Source: Promineifilum sp019695075
Lineage (GTDB): Bacteria > Chloroflexota > Anaerolineae > Promineifilales > Promineifilaceae
Assembly: GCA_026129185.1 (NCBI GenBank)
Contig: JAHCIO010000010.1
Location: 1 to 64,000 of the forward strand
Length of the DNA stretch: 64,000 nucleotides
Direction of reading: 5' to 3'
The notes under the pieces: model-generated
Seen by the model: only the letters and a program-made list of their open reading frames with translations
The model's database searches: none
What the model was told of the DNA's origin: nothing
Shown: piece by piece, positions 53,790-63,184 of the stretch
Position numbering within the stretch: the stretch's first letter is position 1
How the letters are laid out: every line of letters starts with the position of its first letter
Made by a program: the position numbers and the translations under genes

Positions 53790-54902
53790 ATGCCTGACGA
53801 TTGGTACAGCTACAGCGGTAATCTCCACGTCCACACGCGCTACTCGGATGGCGAAAAGCTGCACGCCGAGATCGCCCACGACGCCATCACGGCCGGGCTG
53901 GACTTCATCCTCATTACCGACCACAACGTCTACGTGACCGGCGTTGAGGGCTATTACCACAACGACAACGGGCGCGTCCTGCTGCTGACCGGCGAGGAAG
54001 TCCACAACGTGCGTCGCCGGCCGCAGGCCAGCCACTTCCTGGCCTATGGGGCGGGCAAGGAGTTGGCTCGCTTCGCGCCCGACCCGCAAGCGCTGATCGA
54101 CGAGACGCTCAGCGCCGGCGGCTATGGCTTCCTGGCCCACCCGCATGAGAAGGACCTGCGCATCATCGACTCGCCCGACCTCGGCTGGCACGATTGGGAC
54201 ATCGAGGGCTTCAGCGGCCTGGAGATCTGGAACTACATGTCGGTCTTCAAGAACACTGTCGCCGCCCGGCTGGAGAAGCTCCGCTGGCGCAACAAGCTCA
54301 CCGAGTCGTTGGTCGCCCTGTGGATGACGCTGCACCCGGAGCGCACTATGATGGGGGCCGACCCGGAAACGCTGGCGCTGTGGGACGGCTTCCTGGCCAG
54401 GGGGATGCGCATCACCGCGGTGGGCAACAGCGACGCCCACGGCACGCCGATGCACCTCGGCCCCATCCATCGCGAGGTCTACCCCTATGAGTTCCTCTTC
54501 CGCGCGGTCAACACCCACGTGCTGACGCCGGAGCCGCTCAATGGCGATCTGGCCCATGACCAGGCGCTGCTGCTGCTGGCCATCGGCCGCGGCCACAGCT
54601 GGGTCGGCTACGACATGCCCGCTGCCACGGCCGGCTTTCGCTACACGGTCACGGGCGTCCGCAAGGGCATTATCGGCGACGAGATGCCACTGGGCGCAAC
54701 CGGGGCGACGCTACAGGTGAAGACGCCGGCGCGCTGCCGTATCCGGCTCATCCGCCACGGCGTCGTCGTGGCCGAGGCCCAGCGCGACACCAACCTGGCC
54801 TATGCGCCGGCCGAGCCGGGAGCCTACCGTGTGGAGTGTCACATCCCTTATGAGGGGCAGGAGCGGGGCTGGATCTACAGCAACCCGATCTACTTGCGCT
54901 GA
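53790..54902 (+). CDS. PHP-domain phosphoesterase-like protein
   Basis: A 370-residue protein with an N-terminal PHP metal-dependent domain: NLHVHTRYSDGE (two His), ILITDHNVYV (Asp-His), LLTGEEVH (Glu), GFLAHPHEKD and VGNSDAHGTPMH near the C-terminal side of the domain. A beta domain follows (about 290-370). Substrate unknown; members hydrolyse phosphoesters of nucleotides or sugars. No signal peptide. A small GGCACTT/AAGTGCC hairpin lies 17 bases after the stop. Confidence 0.88.
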   Translation: MPDDWYSYSGNLHVHTRYSDGEKLHAEIAHDAITAGLDFILITDHNVYVTGVEGYYHNDNGRVLLLTGEEVHNVRRRPQASHFLAYGAGKELARFAPDPQALIDETLSAGGYGFLAHPHEKDLRIIDSPDLGWHDWDIEGFSGLEIWNYMSVFKNTVAARLEKLRWRNKLTESLVALWMTLHPERTMMGADPETLALWDGFLARGMRITAVGNSDAHGTPMHLGPIHREVYPYEFLFRAVNTHVLTPEPLNGDLAHDQALLLLAIGRGHSWVGYDMPAATAGFRYTVTGVRKGIIGDEMPLGATGATLQVKTPARCRIRLIRHGVVVAEAQRDTNLAYAPAEPGAYRVECHIPYEGQERGWIYSNPIYLR

Positions 54903-54907
54903 ATTTA

Positions 54908-55005
54908 TGCCCGTGCTTGGCACTTTCCGAAGTGCCTGGCACGTTCTTGAGCGGAACCATCAAGAAGGTGCGCCACACTTCAGAAAGTGCGACGCACCCC
55001 GGCGA
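54908..55005. repeat. GCACTTTC/AAGTGCG palindromic repeat
   Basis: GGCACTT (54919-54925) and AAGTGCC (54930-54936) form a 7-bp stem with loop TCCG; further GAAAGTGCGACGCACC units follow to about 55005. A related GAAAGTGCGACCCAC unit lies at 18519-18533 upstream of alaX. Sits between two convergent genes and may end transcription. Confidence 0.55.
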
Positions 55006-55020
55006 CGCACTGAGCGGTGA

Positions 55021-57798
55021 TTACCTTGTCGCCGCGAGGACGGCGCGGCCGATCGCCTCGGCCGCGGCGATATCATCCTCATCTTCCAGCACCAGGGCGA
55101 CGACGAAGCGCGGCGCGTCGGCCGGGGCAAAGCCCAGATACCAGCTATTGTGGTGGCCGTCCGGGCCGGAGAGGGGCGACACGGCGAACTCGCGCGCGTC
55201 GCCGCTACGCAGCCACGTCTCGCGCACGGCGACGGCCGTGGCCGCGCTGACGGCCGTCTCGCCGACGAGGGCCGACGCCTGGCTGACCCATTGGCCGCCG
55301 GCATCGGTGACGGCCTCCACCAGCCGCGGCACGGGCCGTTGGCCGCCGGCGGCCAGCGTCGCGGTGGCCAGCGCCGCTTGCAGCGGCGTCACTGTCAGCC
55401 CCGCCTGACCCATCGCCGCCAGAGCTGGATCGTCGATGTCGGCCGGGCCGCCGCTGGTGGGGATGGGCAACGCCGGCGCGGTCGTCAGGTCAAAGCGGTC
55501 GAACGCCTCGGCCAGCCCGTCGGCGCCCATCGCGACCCCCAGTTCTTCCAGCGGCGCGGGGCAGCGCAGCACGGCCATGTCAGCCCAGGTGTAGCTCGCT
55601 GCCGCATCGGTCTCCCCGGCGCGTTGAACACAGCGCTGCACCAGGCCGTCCAGCGTCACCGGGGCGAAGGGGTCGGCGACCGCGTCCTCCAGGCGGATGC
55701 GCCCGGCATCGACGGCCGCCGCCGTCAGAAAGGGCTGGACGACGAGACCGGGCTGATACAAACCCTGGCCGGCGCGGTCGAAGAGCGGCGCGCGGGCGTC
55801 GGCGGCCAGCGTCTCGAACTGCTCCGCCAGGGCGTTGGGATCGTAGGCCGGCTCGCTGACGAGGGCGCGGATGGCCGCATGAGGCGTTCCCGCGCCCGGT
55901 TCCAGTTCCAGCAGGACGAGACCGCCGACGTGGCCGGCCATCTCCGCCGCCGCCACCTGCTGAAGCTCGGCGTCCAGCGTCAGCTGCACGTCGCGCCCCT
56001 GCCGGGAGACGTGGAGCATCGCCTGCCAGGCCTCGTCCCAGAGCGCGCCGCCGTGGCCGCGCAGGGCCGCATCGTAGGCGCGCTCGATGCCCGCCGCGCC
56101 GAAGCGCACGCTGTAGTAGCCGACGGCCGGGCCGCTCGCCGCCAGCGGGTAGACGCGCGTCAGCGCCCCCGTCTCGCCGACCGACTCGGCCAGGACGACG
56201 CCGTTGCGGTCAACGATCCGGCCGCGCTGCACCCGCCGCTCGGCTTCCACCAACCGCGGGTTGTCCGGGCGGGCGGCCAGCGTCTCGCTGCGCACGGCGG
56301 CCCAGTAGGCCAGCGTCAGGGCGACGACGCCAAAGCCGGCCAGCAGCGCCAGCCCCAGCCGCTCGATGCGCCGGGCCAGGCGCGGGTCATAGGCGCGCGT
56401 GGGCACGGCCCCGTCGTTGGCCGCGGACAGGTAGAGAAGCAGGCCGATCATGATGCTGCTGATCAGCAGCGAGCTACCGCCGTAGCTGATGAACGGCAGG
56501 GTGATACCCGTCAGCGGCAGCAGCTTGATGACGCCGCCGATGATGAGCATGGCCTGGATGGCGAACAGGACAACCAGCCCGGCGGCCAGGTAGGCGTGGA
56601 AATACCGCGGGCGAAAGCCCTGAAGGCTCAGCAGCGCCGCCCGCAGGCCACGAAAAGTGACCAGAGCGATGGCGAAGACGACGGTCAGGCTGCCGACCAG
56701 ACCCCACTCCTCGGCGATGGCCGCCAGAGCGAAGTCGGAGTGGACGACGGGGATGTAGTCGGGAAAGCCCTGCCCCGCGCCGCGGCCGAAGATGCCCCCG
56801 GCGGCCTGGGCATAGAGCGACTGGACGACCTGATAGGCCCAGTCGCTGGCGTGGGGCCACGGGTTGAGCCAGGTCAGGACGCGCGGCGCGACGGCGTTGA
56901 AGGCGAAGAAGGCGAAGACGACCGCGGCCACTAGCAGGACGCCGCCGCTCACAACGTAGAGACGCTCGCCCGTAGCCAGATAGAGCAGGGCGACGAAGAC
57001 GACGAAGAACAGTCCCGCCGCCCCCAGGTCTTGCTGCCAGACCAGCAACAACAGGCAAAAGCCCCACATGAGCACCAACGGCCCCAGGAAGGGGAGTTGG
57101 TGGAGCAGGCGGCGGGCCGGGTTCTGGCGCGCCCCGTTGCTCGCGTCAAGCTGCCGCTGGCGACTGTAGCGATAGAGCGGCTCCTGCTCAGTGAAGTAGC
57201 TGGCCAGGAAGATGACCAGCAGCAGCTTCAGCAGTTCCGACGGCTGGAAATAGACCACGTCCAGGAAGGGCACGGGGATCGACAGCCATAGCGCCGCGCC
57301 GCCGCCGCTGGGGTTGACGCCGAAGACCAACGTGATGGCTACCAGCAGCAGCCCGCCCAACAGCAGCACGTAGCGGTAGCGCGTCAGCGGCCGGAGCGAG
57401 CGCGGGACGATGGCCACGAGCAGGAGCGCGGCCGTGGCCAGCACGTACCAGAGCGTTTGCCGGCCGAGGAAGTTGGGCGCGAGGCGGTCTTGCAGCAGCA
57501 GGCCCCAGCCGGCCAGCAAGACGTAGACCGGCAGCAGGAAAGGGTCGCGATGGGGCTTCAGGTAGCTCAGGGCCACGTGGGCGGCGACGCTGACCAGCAG
57601 CCACACCGCCGGCCAGACCAGCCGCGGCCACGACCAGCCCTGCGTCGTCAGACCGAGGGCGACGGCGTTGGCGACGATGAACAGCGCCGCCAGCGCCAGC
57701 AGCAACCCTTCGCGCCGGTCGTGCGGGCGGTCGCGCTCTTCCAGGCGATGGCTGGCCCGCCGCCGCCACGCGGCCGGGCCGGAACGCAACAGTGTCAT
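55021..57798 (-). CDS. FtsW/RodA glycosyltransferase fused to degenerate PBP transpeptidase
   Basis: A 925-residue fusion. Residues about 30-480 are a SEDS membrane glycosyltransferase that polymerises lipid II: FQPSELLKL, WQQDLGAAG, GAGQGFPDYIPVVHSDFALAAIAEEWG with the essential Asp355, and FISYGGSSLL. Residues about 500-925 follow the class B PBP transpeptidase plan (RGRIVDRNGVVLAES, GIERAYDAALRG, then DRAGQGLYQPG). The active-site motifs are missing: SxxK reads LVVQ (Leu685, Gln688), SxN reads CPA, and KTG is absent before HHNSWYLGFAP. So polymerase intact, transpeptidase dead. It overlaps mtnP by 4 bases. Confidence 0.88.
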   Translation of the reverse strand: MTLLRSGPAAWRRRASHRLEERDRPHDRREGLLLALAALFIVANAVALGLTTQGWSWPRLVWPAVWLLVSVAAHVALSYLKPHRDPFLLPVYVLLAGWGLLLQDRLAPNFLGRQTLWYVLATAALLLVAIVPRSLRPLTRYRYVLLLGGLLLVAITLVFGVNPSGGGAALWLSIPVPFLDVVYFQPSELLKLLLVIFLASYFTEQEPLYRYSRQRQLDASNGARQNPARRLLHQLPFLGPLVLMWGFCLLLLVWQQDLGAAGLFFVVFVALLYLATGERLYVVSGGVLLVAAVVFAFFAFNAVAPRVLTWLNPWPHASDWAYQVVQSLYAQAAGGIFGRGAGQGFPDYIPVVHSDFALAAIAEEWGLVGSLTVVFAIALVTFRGLRAALLSLQGFRPRYFHAYLAAGLVVLFAIQAMLIIGGVIKLLPLTGITLPFISYGGSSLLISSIMIGLLLYLSAANDGAVPTRAYDPRLARRIERLGLALLAGFGVVALTLAYWAAVRSETLAARPDNPRLVEAERRVQRGRIVDRNGVVLAESVGETGALTRVYPLAASGPAVGYYSVRFGAAGIERAYDAALRGHGGALWDEAWQAMLHVSRQGRDVQLTLDAELQQVAAAEMAGHVGGLVLLELEPGAGTPHAAIRALVSEPAYDPNALAEQFETLAADARAPLFDRAGQGLYQPGLVVQPFLTAAAVDAGRIRLEDAVADPFAPVTLDGLVQRCVQRAGETDAAASYTWADMAVLRCPAPLEELGVAMGADGLAEAFDRFDLTTAPALPIPTSGGPADIDDPALAAMGQAGLTVTPLQAALATATLAAGGQRPVPRLVEAVTDAGGQWVSQASALVGETAVSAATAVAVRETWLRSGDAREFAVSPLSGPDGHHNSWYLGFAPADAPRFVVALVLEDEDDIAAAEAIGRAVLAATR

Positions 57799-58667
57799 CC
57801 GGGCAGGTACTTGCCGATAATCGGTTGCAGGTCAGCGCGCACGCCGGAGGGAATGTGTTCGGCCGGGGTGATGATGGCGTCCTTCAGGGCGCTATGGGCC
57901 GGGAACTCGCCCGCCCAATCGTCATAGCCGGCCACGAGGGCGCTGATGGCCGCCTGGGCCAGCGCGGTGTTGGCCCGCAGCACGCGCACGACCATCTCGA
58001 CCGTGACCGGGGCCTCGCTGTGGTGCCAGACATCATAGTCGGTGATATGGATCATGCAGGCGTAGCTGATCTCCGCTTCGGCGGCCAGGAACGCTTCCGG
58101 GCTGGTGGTCATGCCGATGGCGCTCATGCCCCACTGGCGGAAAATCTCCGACTCGCCGCGGGTGCTGAAGCGCGGCCCTTCGACGGTGATGACGCTGCCG
58201 CCGCGATGGAGACGGCCGCCGGCCGCCTCCGTTGCCTCGGCCAGCGCCGCGCTCAGATGGGGGCAGAACGGCTGGGCCACGGCCACGTGGGCCACCAGGC
58301 CGTTGCCAAAGAACGAGCGTTCGCGCGTGCCCTTGGTGAAGTCAAAGAGTTGGTCGGGCACGACGATCTCGCCCGGCGCGAAGTCCTCGCGCAGCGAGCC
58401 GCAGGCGCTGACGGAGACGATGTAGCGCGCGCCGAGCGTCTTGAGGGCGAAGATGTTGGCCCGATAGGGCACTTCCGTGGGCGTCAGGACGTGGCCGCGG
58501 CCGTGGCGCGGCAGGAATGCCACCCGTCGGCCGTGGAGCGTGCCCACGGTGATGCTGTCGGATGGCCGGCCGAAGGGCGTATCGATGCTGACCGATTCCA
58601 CCGCGGTCATCTCCGCCATGTTATATAGGCCGCTGCCACCGATGACGGCCAGAGCGATTTCGGACAT
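57795..58667 (-). CDS. mtnP: S-methyl-5'-thioadenosine phosphorylase family
   Basis: A 290-residue trimeric-type purine nucleoside phosphorylase of the MTAP family, which cleaves methylthioadenosine with phosphate to adenine and methylthioribose 1-phosphate in methionine salvage. Motifs: AVIGGSGLYNM, FLPRHGRGH (phosphate), VPYRANIFALKTLG, VSACGSLRE, ITVEGPRFSTRGESE and GMTTSPEAFLAAEAEI. The purine-specificity loop cannot be assigned with certainty, so inosine/guanosine phosphorylase remains possible. Start: ATG at 58667 behind AGGAG. Confidence 0.92.
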   Translation of the reverse strand: MSEIALAVIGGSGLYNMAEMTAVESVSIDTPFGRPSDSITVGTLHGRRVAFLPRHGRGHVLTPTEVPYRANIFALKTLGARYIVSVSACGSLREDFAPGEIVVPDQLFDFTKGTRERSFFGNGLVAHVAVAQPFCPHLSAALAEATEAAGGRLHRGGSVITVEGPRFSTRGESEIFRQWGMSAIGMTTSPEAFLAAEAEISYACMIHITDYDVWHHSEAPVTVEMVVRVLRANTALAQAAISALVAGYDDWAGEFPAHSALKDAIITPAEHIPSGVRADLQPIIGKYLPG

Positions 58668-58831
58668 AGGGATGCTCCTGAGGGGGCTGCATTCGGCGAG
58701 CATCAGGCGAGCCGTTCGCCCCTACTGGCCGCGGTTATACCATAAAGCGGTTCCGGCGTCGCCCACCGGCTGGGCTACGCCAGGTCTACGGCCGGGTCTC
58801 GCCACGACGCTATTTGTGGCCGGATATGCGG

Positions 58832-58860
58832 TTGTCTCTGTCCCTGAAATGATCTATAGT
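58832..58860 (+). promoter_or_regulatory. Promoter of the DUF4332 gene
   Basis: TTGTCT (58832-58837) and TATAGT (58855-58860) are 17 bases apart; the ATG at 58923 follows with a strong GAGGAGGA ribosome site, giving a leader of about 55 bases. Confidence 0.65.
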
Positions 58861-58922
58861 CTAACGAGCGACTCATCATCGCTCTGCCCGTAGTGTCTGC
58901 TCATCGCTGAGGAGGAAGTCTT

Positions 58923-60584
58923 ATGAAATGGTTGATTGGTTTGTTGATTGCCGCTACAGGCCTACTGCACTTGCTGTTTGGTCTGGGGATCGGCCTCTTT
59001 GGTGGCTCTAACCTGAACTGGATGCTCGTGTTGAACGGCGCGGGCTACCTCGTCCTGCTGTTCCTGTTTTGGACCGCCACCGGTTCACGACGCAACACCA
59101 TCCGCTGGATTCTATTGGCGTACACACTCATTACTCTGGTGGGCTATTTCCTGATCAACGGCGCGGGCGCGTGGCAGTTCACCTTTGGCTTGATCATTAA
59201 GGGCATCGAACTGCTGCTGGCCATCCTGCTCTTGCTGTACCGCGGCCGCGATGAAGTCACCGTCGCGGCCACGACCGCCGCCCCGGCGGCGTCGCGGTCG
59301 GGCGCGGGCGTCACCAGCACTGCCTACCAGTCGGCCGCCGGCGCAAGCTCGGTCAGCACGGCCGGGCCAATCGGTGCGGCGGCCGTGGCGGACATGGTGT
59401 CCAGCGAAGTGGACGCGACCGTCGACGCGCCCCACGTGGGCGATCGCGCGGTGGCTGACATCGATGCCGGCCTCGACAGCGCCGCGGCCGACGTGGGCGC
59501 CTGGGGCGAGCCGACGACGGCCAATATCGATATGGGCATGGGCGCGGGCGTGGGCACGGTTCGCCTGGATGCCGCTGAGCCGGACTACATGGTCGAAGAC
59601 GTGGTCGCCGAAGACGTGGTCGCCGAGGGCGTGGTCGTCGAGGGCGTGGTCGTCGAAGACGTGGTCGCCGAGGGCGACATGGTCGTCGAAGGCGACGTAG
59701 TCGAAGAAGCCGCCGTGGTCGTCGAAGACGCCGTGGAAACCGATAGCTGGCTCGACCGGACCGGCGAGCGCGTTGGCGACGCCGTGGACAGCGCCGGCGA
59801 CGCGGTTGGCGGCGCTGTTGCCGCCACCGGCGCGGCGTTGGGTGCGGCCGGCGCGTGGTTGGGCGACAAGCTCGATGATGCCGGCGAGGCCGCCGGCGAG
59901 GCCATGGGCGACGCCGGCGACTGGATTGGCGACCGCGTTGAGGACGTTGGCGAGGCCGCCGGCGAGGCTGTGGACGCCACCGGCGAGGCCATGAGCGACG
60001 CCGGCGACTGGGTTGGCGACCGGGTTGAGGACGTTGGCGAGGCGGCCGCGGGCACGGTCGGGGCTGTCGCCGGGGCCTTCGACACGGAGGAACGGGCTGC
60101 CACCGCCGAGCCGACGGCGGCTCAGTTGCGCTCGGAATTGGAAGAGTACCTGCGCTCGTTCGGCTCCGGCTCGGAGTTCCGCAAGGGTGTGGAATACATC
60201 GAGGGCATCGGCCCGGCGTACGGCGCGAAGCTGCGCGGCGCGGGCGTTGTCAGCGTGCTCGACCTGATGGTCGAAGGGGCCACCCGCATCGGCCGCAAGC
60301 ACCTTTCTGAGCGTAGCGGCATCTCGGCCAGCCAGATCCTTACCTGGGTCAACCACGTCGATCTCTTCCGCATCAAGGGCGTGGCCGAAGAGTACGCCGA
60401 TCTGCTGGAACAGTCGGGCGTGGACACGGTCGTTGAGTTGGCCCAGCGCAACCCCAACAACCTGTTCAAACGCATGATCGACATCAACGAGCAGAAGAAA
60501 CTCGTCCGTCGCACGCCGCATCTGTCCGACGTGCAGAGTTGGGTCGAGCAGGCCAAGGGCCTCAAGCGGCTCATCCACTACTAG
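58923..60584 (+). CDS. Membrane protein with amphipathic repeats and C-terminal DUF4332
   Basis: A 553-residue protein in three parts. Residues 1-100 hold about four membrane helices. Residues about 110-390 are low-complexity and acidic, including VVAEDVVAEGVVVEG tandem units (about 59590-59730) and apolipoprotein/LEA-like units of the type DAGDWIGDRVEDVGEAAGEA (about 59760-60060). Residues about 400-550 are a DUF4332 helix-hairpin-helix domain (YIEGIGPAYGAKLRGAGV, DLFRIKGVAEEYADLLEQSGVDTVVELAQRNP in successive motifs). DUF4332 resembles DNA-binding HhH repeats of the radical-SAM/PolX kind. It may tether nucleic acid or proteins to the membrane; function is unknown. Confidence 0.8.
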   Translation: MKWLIGLLIAATGLLHLLFGLGIGLFGGSNLNWMLVLNGAGYLVLLFLFWTATGSRRNTIRWILLAYTLITLVGYFLINGAGAWQFTFGLIIKGIELLLAILLLLYRGRDEVTVAATTAAPAASRSGAGVTSTAYQSAAGASSVSTAGPIGAAAVADMVSSEVDATVDAPHVGDRAVADIDAGLDSAAADVGAWGEPTTANIDMGMGAGVGTVRLDAAEPDYMVEDVVAEDVVAEGVVVEGVVVEDVVAEGDMVVEGDVVEEAAVVVEDAVETDSWLDRTGERVGDAVDSAGDAVGGAVAATGAALGAAGAWLGDKLDDAGEAAGEAMGDAGDWIGDRVEDVGEAAGEAVDATGEAMSDAGDWVGDRVEDVGEAAAGTVGAVAGAFDTEERAATAEPTAAQLRSELEEYLRSFGSGSEFRKGVEYIEGIGPAYGAKLRGAGVVSVLDLMVEGATRIGRKHLSERSGISASQILTWVNHVDLFRIKGVAEEYADLLEQSGVDTVVELAQRNPNNLFKRMIDINEQKKLVRRTPHLSDVQSWVEQAKGLKRLIHY

Positions 60585-60615
60585 GATCGCGCCTATCGGC
60601 CTTGGCCGGAGAAGC

Positions 60616-60717
60616 GCTTACGCAAAGCCGCAAAGTAAGCAAAGGACGCAAAGAAGAAGCGCGATCATCGGTCGTTTCTTCTTTGCGCCTTTGCCCCTTC
60701 GCGCCTTTGCGTGCGCT
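60616..60717. repeat. CTCACGCAAAG-family inverted repeat, copy 6
   Basis: GCTTACGCAAAGCCGCAAAG at the left mirrors CGCGCCTTTGCGTGCGC at the right. It lies 31 bases after the DUF4332 gene stop and could terminate it. Confidence 0.8.
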
Positions 60718-60759
60718 CCTATTGACTTGGCAATAACCCTGCGCCCCGTCCAGGGGCAC

Positions 60760-60788
60760 TTGTGCGATTGCCCCCTGTCTGCTAAACT
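60760..60788 (+). promoter_or_regulatory. Promoter of the PKD/CAP gene, near-leaderless
   Basis: TTGTGC (60760-60765) and TAAACT (60783-60788) are 17 bases apart. The ATG at 60798 is 10 bases after the -10 box, so the leader would be only a few bases. Confidence 0.55.
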
Positions 60789-60797
60789 GCGCCCACG

Positions 60798-63128
60798 ATG
60801 AATTCCAGGGTTCGGCTGTTGTCGATCGGGGGATTGCTGCTGGTTGTGGGCGCGTTGCTCTTCCTGCGGCAGCCGTCGTCTTCGGCCGTCCTCTACACGG
60901 GCGCGGCCCAGGTCGATAGCGGCCCGTTGCGTCTGGAAGTCATCGTCGATCCCCCCGTAGCGCGACCCGGCGACACCGTGCGCCTGACGGCCCGCGTCAG
61001 CAACCGCGCCGCCGGCCTGCTGACGCCCTCGGTGACGTTGCGTCTGCCGCGCGGCCTCAGCAGCGACGCCTACACCCTGCCGGCCGGGGCCACCCTCAAC
61101 CTCCAGGAGAATCGTATCGACTGGCAGCCGGTCGTCGGCGGCGGGCAGACGCAGTCATTCAGCCTCGATGTCGTCGTGGAGACGACCGACGTGTTGATCC
61201 CGGAGCAGAGCGTCGTCGCCGAGATGCGCCACCAGGGTGACGAGCAATCGGCCCAGGCGCAGATCTGGCTCGGCATCCCACCGCTCATCGGTGAGATGCT
61301 GCCACAGCACGAGGCCGCCGTTGGCCAGCCGATCCAGCTACAGGCTCAGATCGCCGGGCCGGGGCCGCTGAGCGCCGTGTGGGACCTGGGCGACGGCCGC
61401 CACCTTGACCTGGCCGATCCCGTCGTCATCTTTCCGGCCGCCGGCGAGTACGACGTGACCCTGCGCGTTAGCAACCCCGCCGGCGTTGTCTCGCGCCGGG
61501 CGGCGGTGACCATCCTGCCCAACCCCGTGGCCAGCTTTCGGCCCGACGATGACGCCCCGGCCATCGACCAGCCGGTGACTTTTGTAAACGCCAGCGGCGG
61601 CCAGCCGCCCCTGACTGTTTTCTGGGACTTCGGCGACGGCACGACGCTGATGGGCGAACAGCAGCCCAGCCACACCTACCGGCAGGGCGGCGCCTACCGC
61701 GTCCGCCTGACGGTCGAGAACGCCTTCGGTCGCTCCGAGGCCGTCTGGGATGTCACCGTCGGCGATGCGCCGGTGGTGGAGATGTCGCTCGCCGAGGGCG
61801 CAGCCGTTGGCCGGCCGTTGACCGGGCAGGCGTCCTCAACCGACGGCGCGACGCGCTTCCTCTGGGACATGGGCGACGGCCGCCGCCACGAAGGAGCGAC
61901 CGTCAGCCACCTCTACCGGCGGCCGGGCGACTATTATGTCACAGTGGTGGCCGACAACGGCTTTGGCCAGGCCCAGGTCGGCCGCTGGGTTCACGTTGAC
62001 GCCGGGCCGACGACGCTCTTCCTGCCGCTGGCCACTTACCTGAACGGCAGCGGCGTGGCCAACCTGAGCGCCGAGGCGGCCCTGCCGTCCGACCTTGACC
62101 CCGTGGCCACGACGCCGGGCCAGGTCTATAGCCTGTCGCCGATGACCTTCCCCACAGGCACGACCGCGGCCGAGGAACTGTACGCCTATCTCAACGCCGC
62201 CCGCGCCCAATTCGGCCTGCCGCCGCTGGACTACAATCAGACGCTCAGCGCCGCGGCCCAGGGCCACGCCCAGGACAAGGCCCAGTTCCCGGCCAACCCC
62301 CACGTCGGCTCCGACGGCACGACCTCGGCCGAGCGCTACCTGCGCGTCGGCTACGGCGGCGGCTTCGCCGGCGAGGCCACTGCCTGGGGCTTCGCCGACG
62401 CGCGCCTGGCCGTCGAGTTCTGGATGAACAGTGACAGCCATCGGGCGCTGGTGCTCAATCGCCTGGCCACGGACGTGGGCGTCGGCTACGTGGTTGACTT
62501 CGCCACGGAGAACGTCTGGCATTGGACGGCCGAATTCGGCGTCAGCTACGGCGCGCCGGTGCGGCCGGTTGTGCGCCTCCAGGAGCCGGCCACGGAGCTG
62601 AGCGCTCTGGATAACGAGACAGTCAACTATAGCTGGCTCTGGCCGCAGCCGCTGGCCGCGGGCGAGCGCTTCACCGTGTACGTCCTGGTGGGCAACCAGA
62701 CCGTCGCCCTGGGCAGCGTCGCCGCGCCGGTCTATGGCAGCCGCTATATCCTTTCGGCCGACGCCCTGAGCACGATGGGGCCGGCCGGGCTATCGCCGAC
62801 GGCCTACCGCTGGTTGGTGCGGCTGGAGGACGGGCTGGGCAACACCCTGGCCGAGAGCGAGCAGCGCGCCATCGCCTTCGCCGCCGACCCGGCCGCGCCC
62901 ACGCCCGCGCCGACCGTGGCCATCGTCACGGCCACGCCGGTCGGGCCAACAATCACGCCGTCGCCGACCGTACCGCCGACGGCCGTTGCGCCGACGCTCG
63001 AACCGCCGCCCGTCGTCGTCACGGCCACACCCCCGCCGCCAACGCCCGAACCCACGACGCAACCGGCCGAGCCGCCGCCCGGCCTGGTGACGGCCACGCC
63101 GCAGCCATCGCCCACGTCTGAGCCGTAG
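60798..63128 (+). CDS. Secreted PKD-domain and CAP (SCP)-domain protein
   Basis: A 776-residue exported protein: signal/anchor MNSRVRLLSIGGLLLVVGALLFL, a DUF11-like beta domain (about 45-155), three PKD-type repeats (about 165-415; AVWDLGDGRHLD, VFWDFGDGTTL, FLWDMGDGRRH), then a CAP/SCP domain (about 455-585; YAYLNAARAQFGLPPLDYNQTLSAAAQGHAQD, SDSHRALVLN) and a further beta domain. The tail is Pro/Thr-rich (TPAPTVAIVTATP and similar) and may be glycosylated or span the envelope. Probably cell-surface adhesion or matrix function; no enzymatic activity is certain. Confidence 0.88.
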   Translation: MNSRVRLLSIGGLLLVVGALLFLRQPSSSAVLYTGAAQVDSGPLRLEVIVDPPVARPGDTVRLTARVSNRAAGLLTPSVTLRLPRGLSSDAYTLPAGATLNLQENRIDWQPVVGGGQTQSFSLDVVVETTDVLIPEQSVVAEMRHQGDEQSAQAQIWLGIPPLIGEMLPQHEAAVGQPIQLQAQIAGPGPLSAVWDLGDGRHLDLADPVVIFPAAGEYDVTLRVSNPAGVVSRRAAVTILPNPVASFRPDDDAPAIDQPVTFVNASGGQPPLTVFWDFGDGTTLMGEQQPSHTYRQGGAYRVRLTVENAFGRSEAVWDVTVGDAPVVEMSLAEGAAVGRPLTGQASSTDGATRFLWDMGDGRRHEGATVSHLYRRPGDYYVTVVADNGFGQAQVGRWVHVDAGPTTLFLPLATYLNGSGVANLSAEAALPSDLDPVATTPGQVYSLSPMTFPTGTTAAEELYAYLNAARAQFGLPPLDYNQTLSAAAQGHAQDKAQFPANPHVGSDGTTSAERYLRVGYGGGFAGEATAWGFADARLAVEFWMNSDSHRALVLNRLATDVGVGYVVDFATENVWHWTAEFGVSYGAPVRPVVRLQEPATELSALDNETVNYSWLWPQPLAAGERFTVYVLVGNQTVALGSVAAPVYGSRYILSADALSTMGPAGLSPTAYRWLVRLEDGLGNTLAESEQRAIAFAADPAAPTPAPTVAIVTATPVGPTITPSPTVPPTAVAPTLEPPPVVVTATPPPPTPEPTTQPAEPPPGLVTATPQPSPTSEP

Positions 63129-63149
63129 CTACATGCCGGCTAAGCGCCC

Positions 63150-63178
63150 TTGCGAGCAAGGCCGCTCCGCTTTACAAT
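63150..63178 (+). promoter_or_regulatory. Promoter of the kinase gene, leaderless type
   Basis: TTGCGA (63150-63155) and TACAAT (63173-63178) are 17 bases apart; the ATG at 63185 lies 7 bases after the -10 box and has no ribosome site. Confidence 0.65.
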
Positions 63179-63184
63179 CATGGC

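Noticed and set aside
55150..56934. Plus-strand ORF of 594 codons
   Set aside because: Antisense to the FtsW-PBP fusion, whose SEDS motifs are unambiguous.
59590..60060. Possible CRISPR or intergenic tandem repeat
   Set aside because: The repeats are in frame, encode amphipathic protein units and lie inside an open reading frame.
59112..60578. Minus-strand ORF of 488 codons
   Set aside because: Antisense to the DUF4332 gene; its apparent repeats only mirror the sense-strand repeats.
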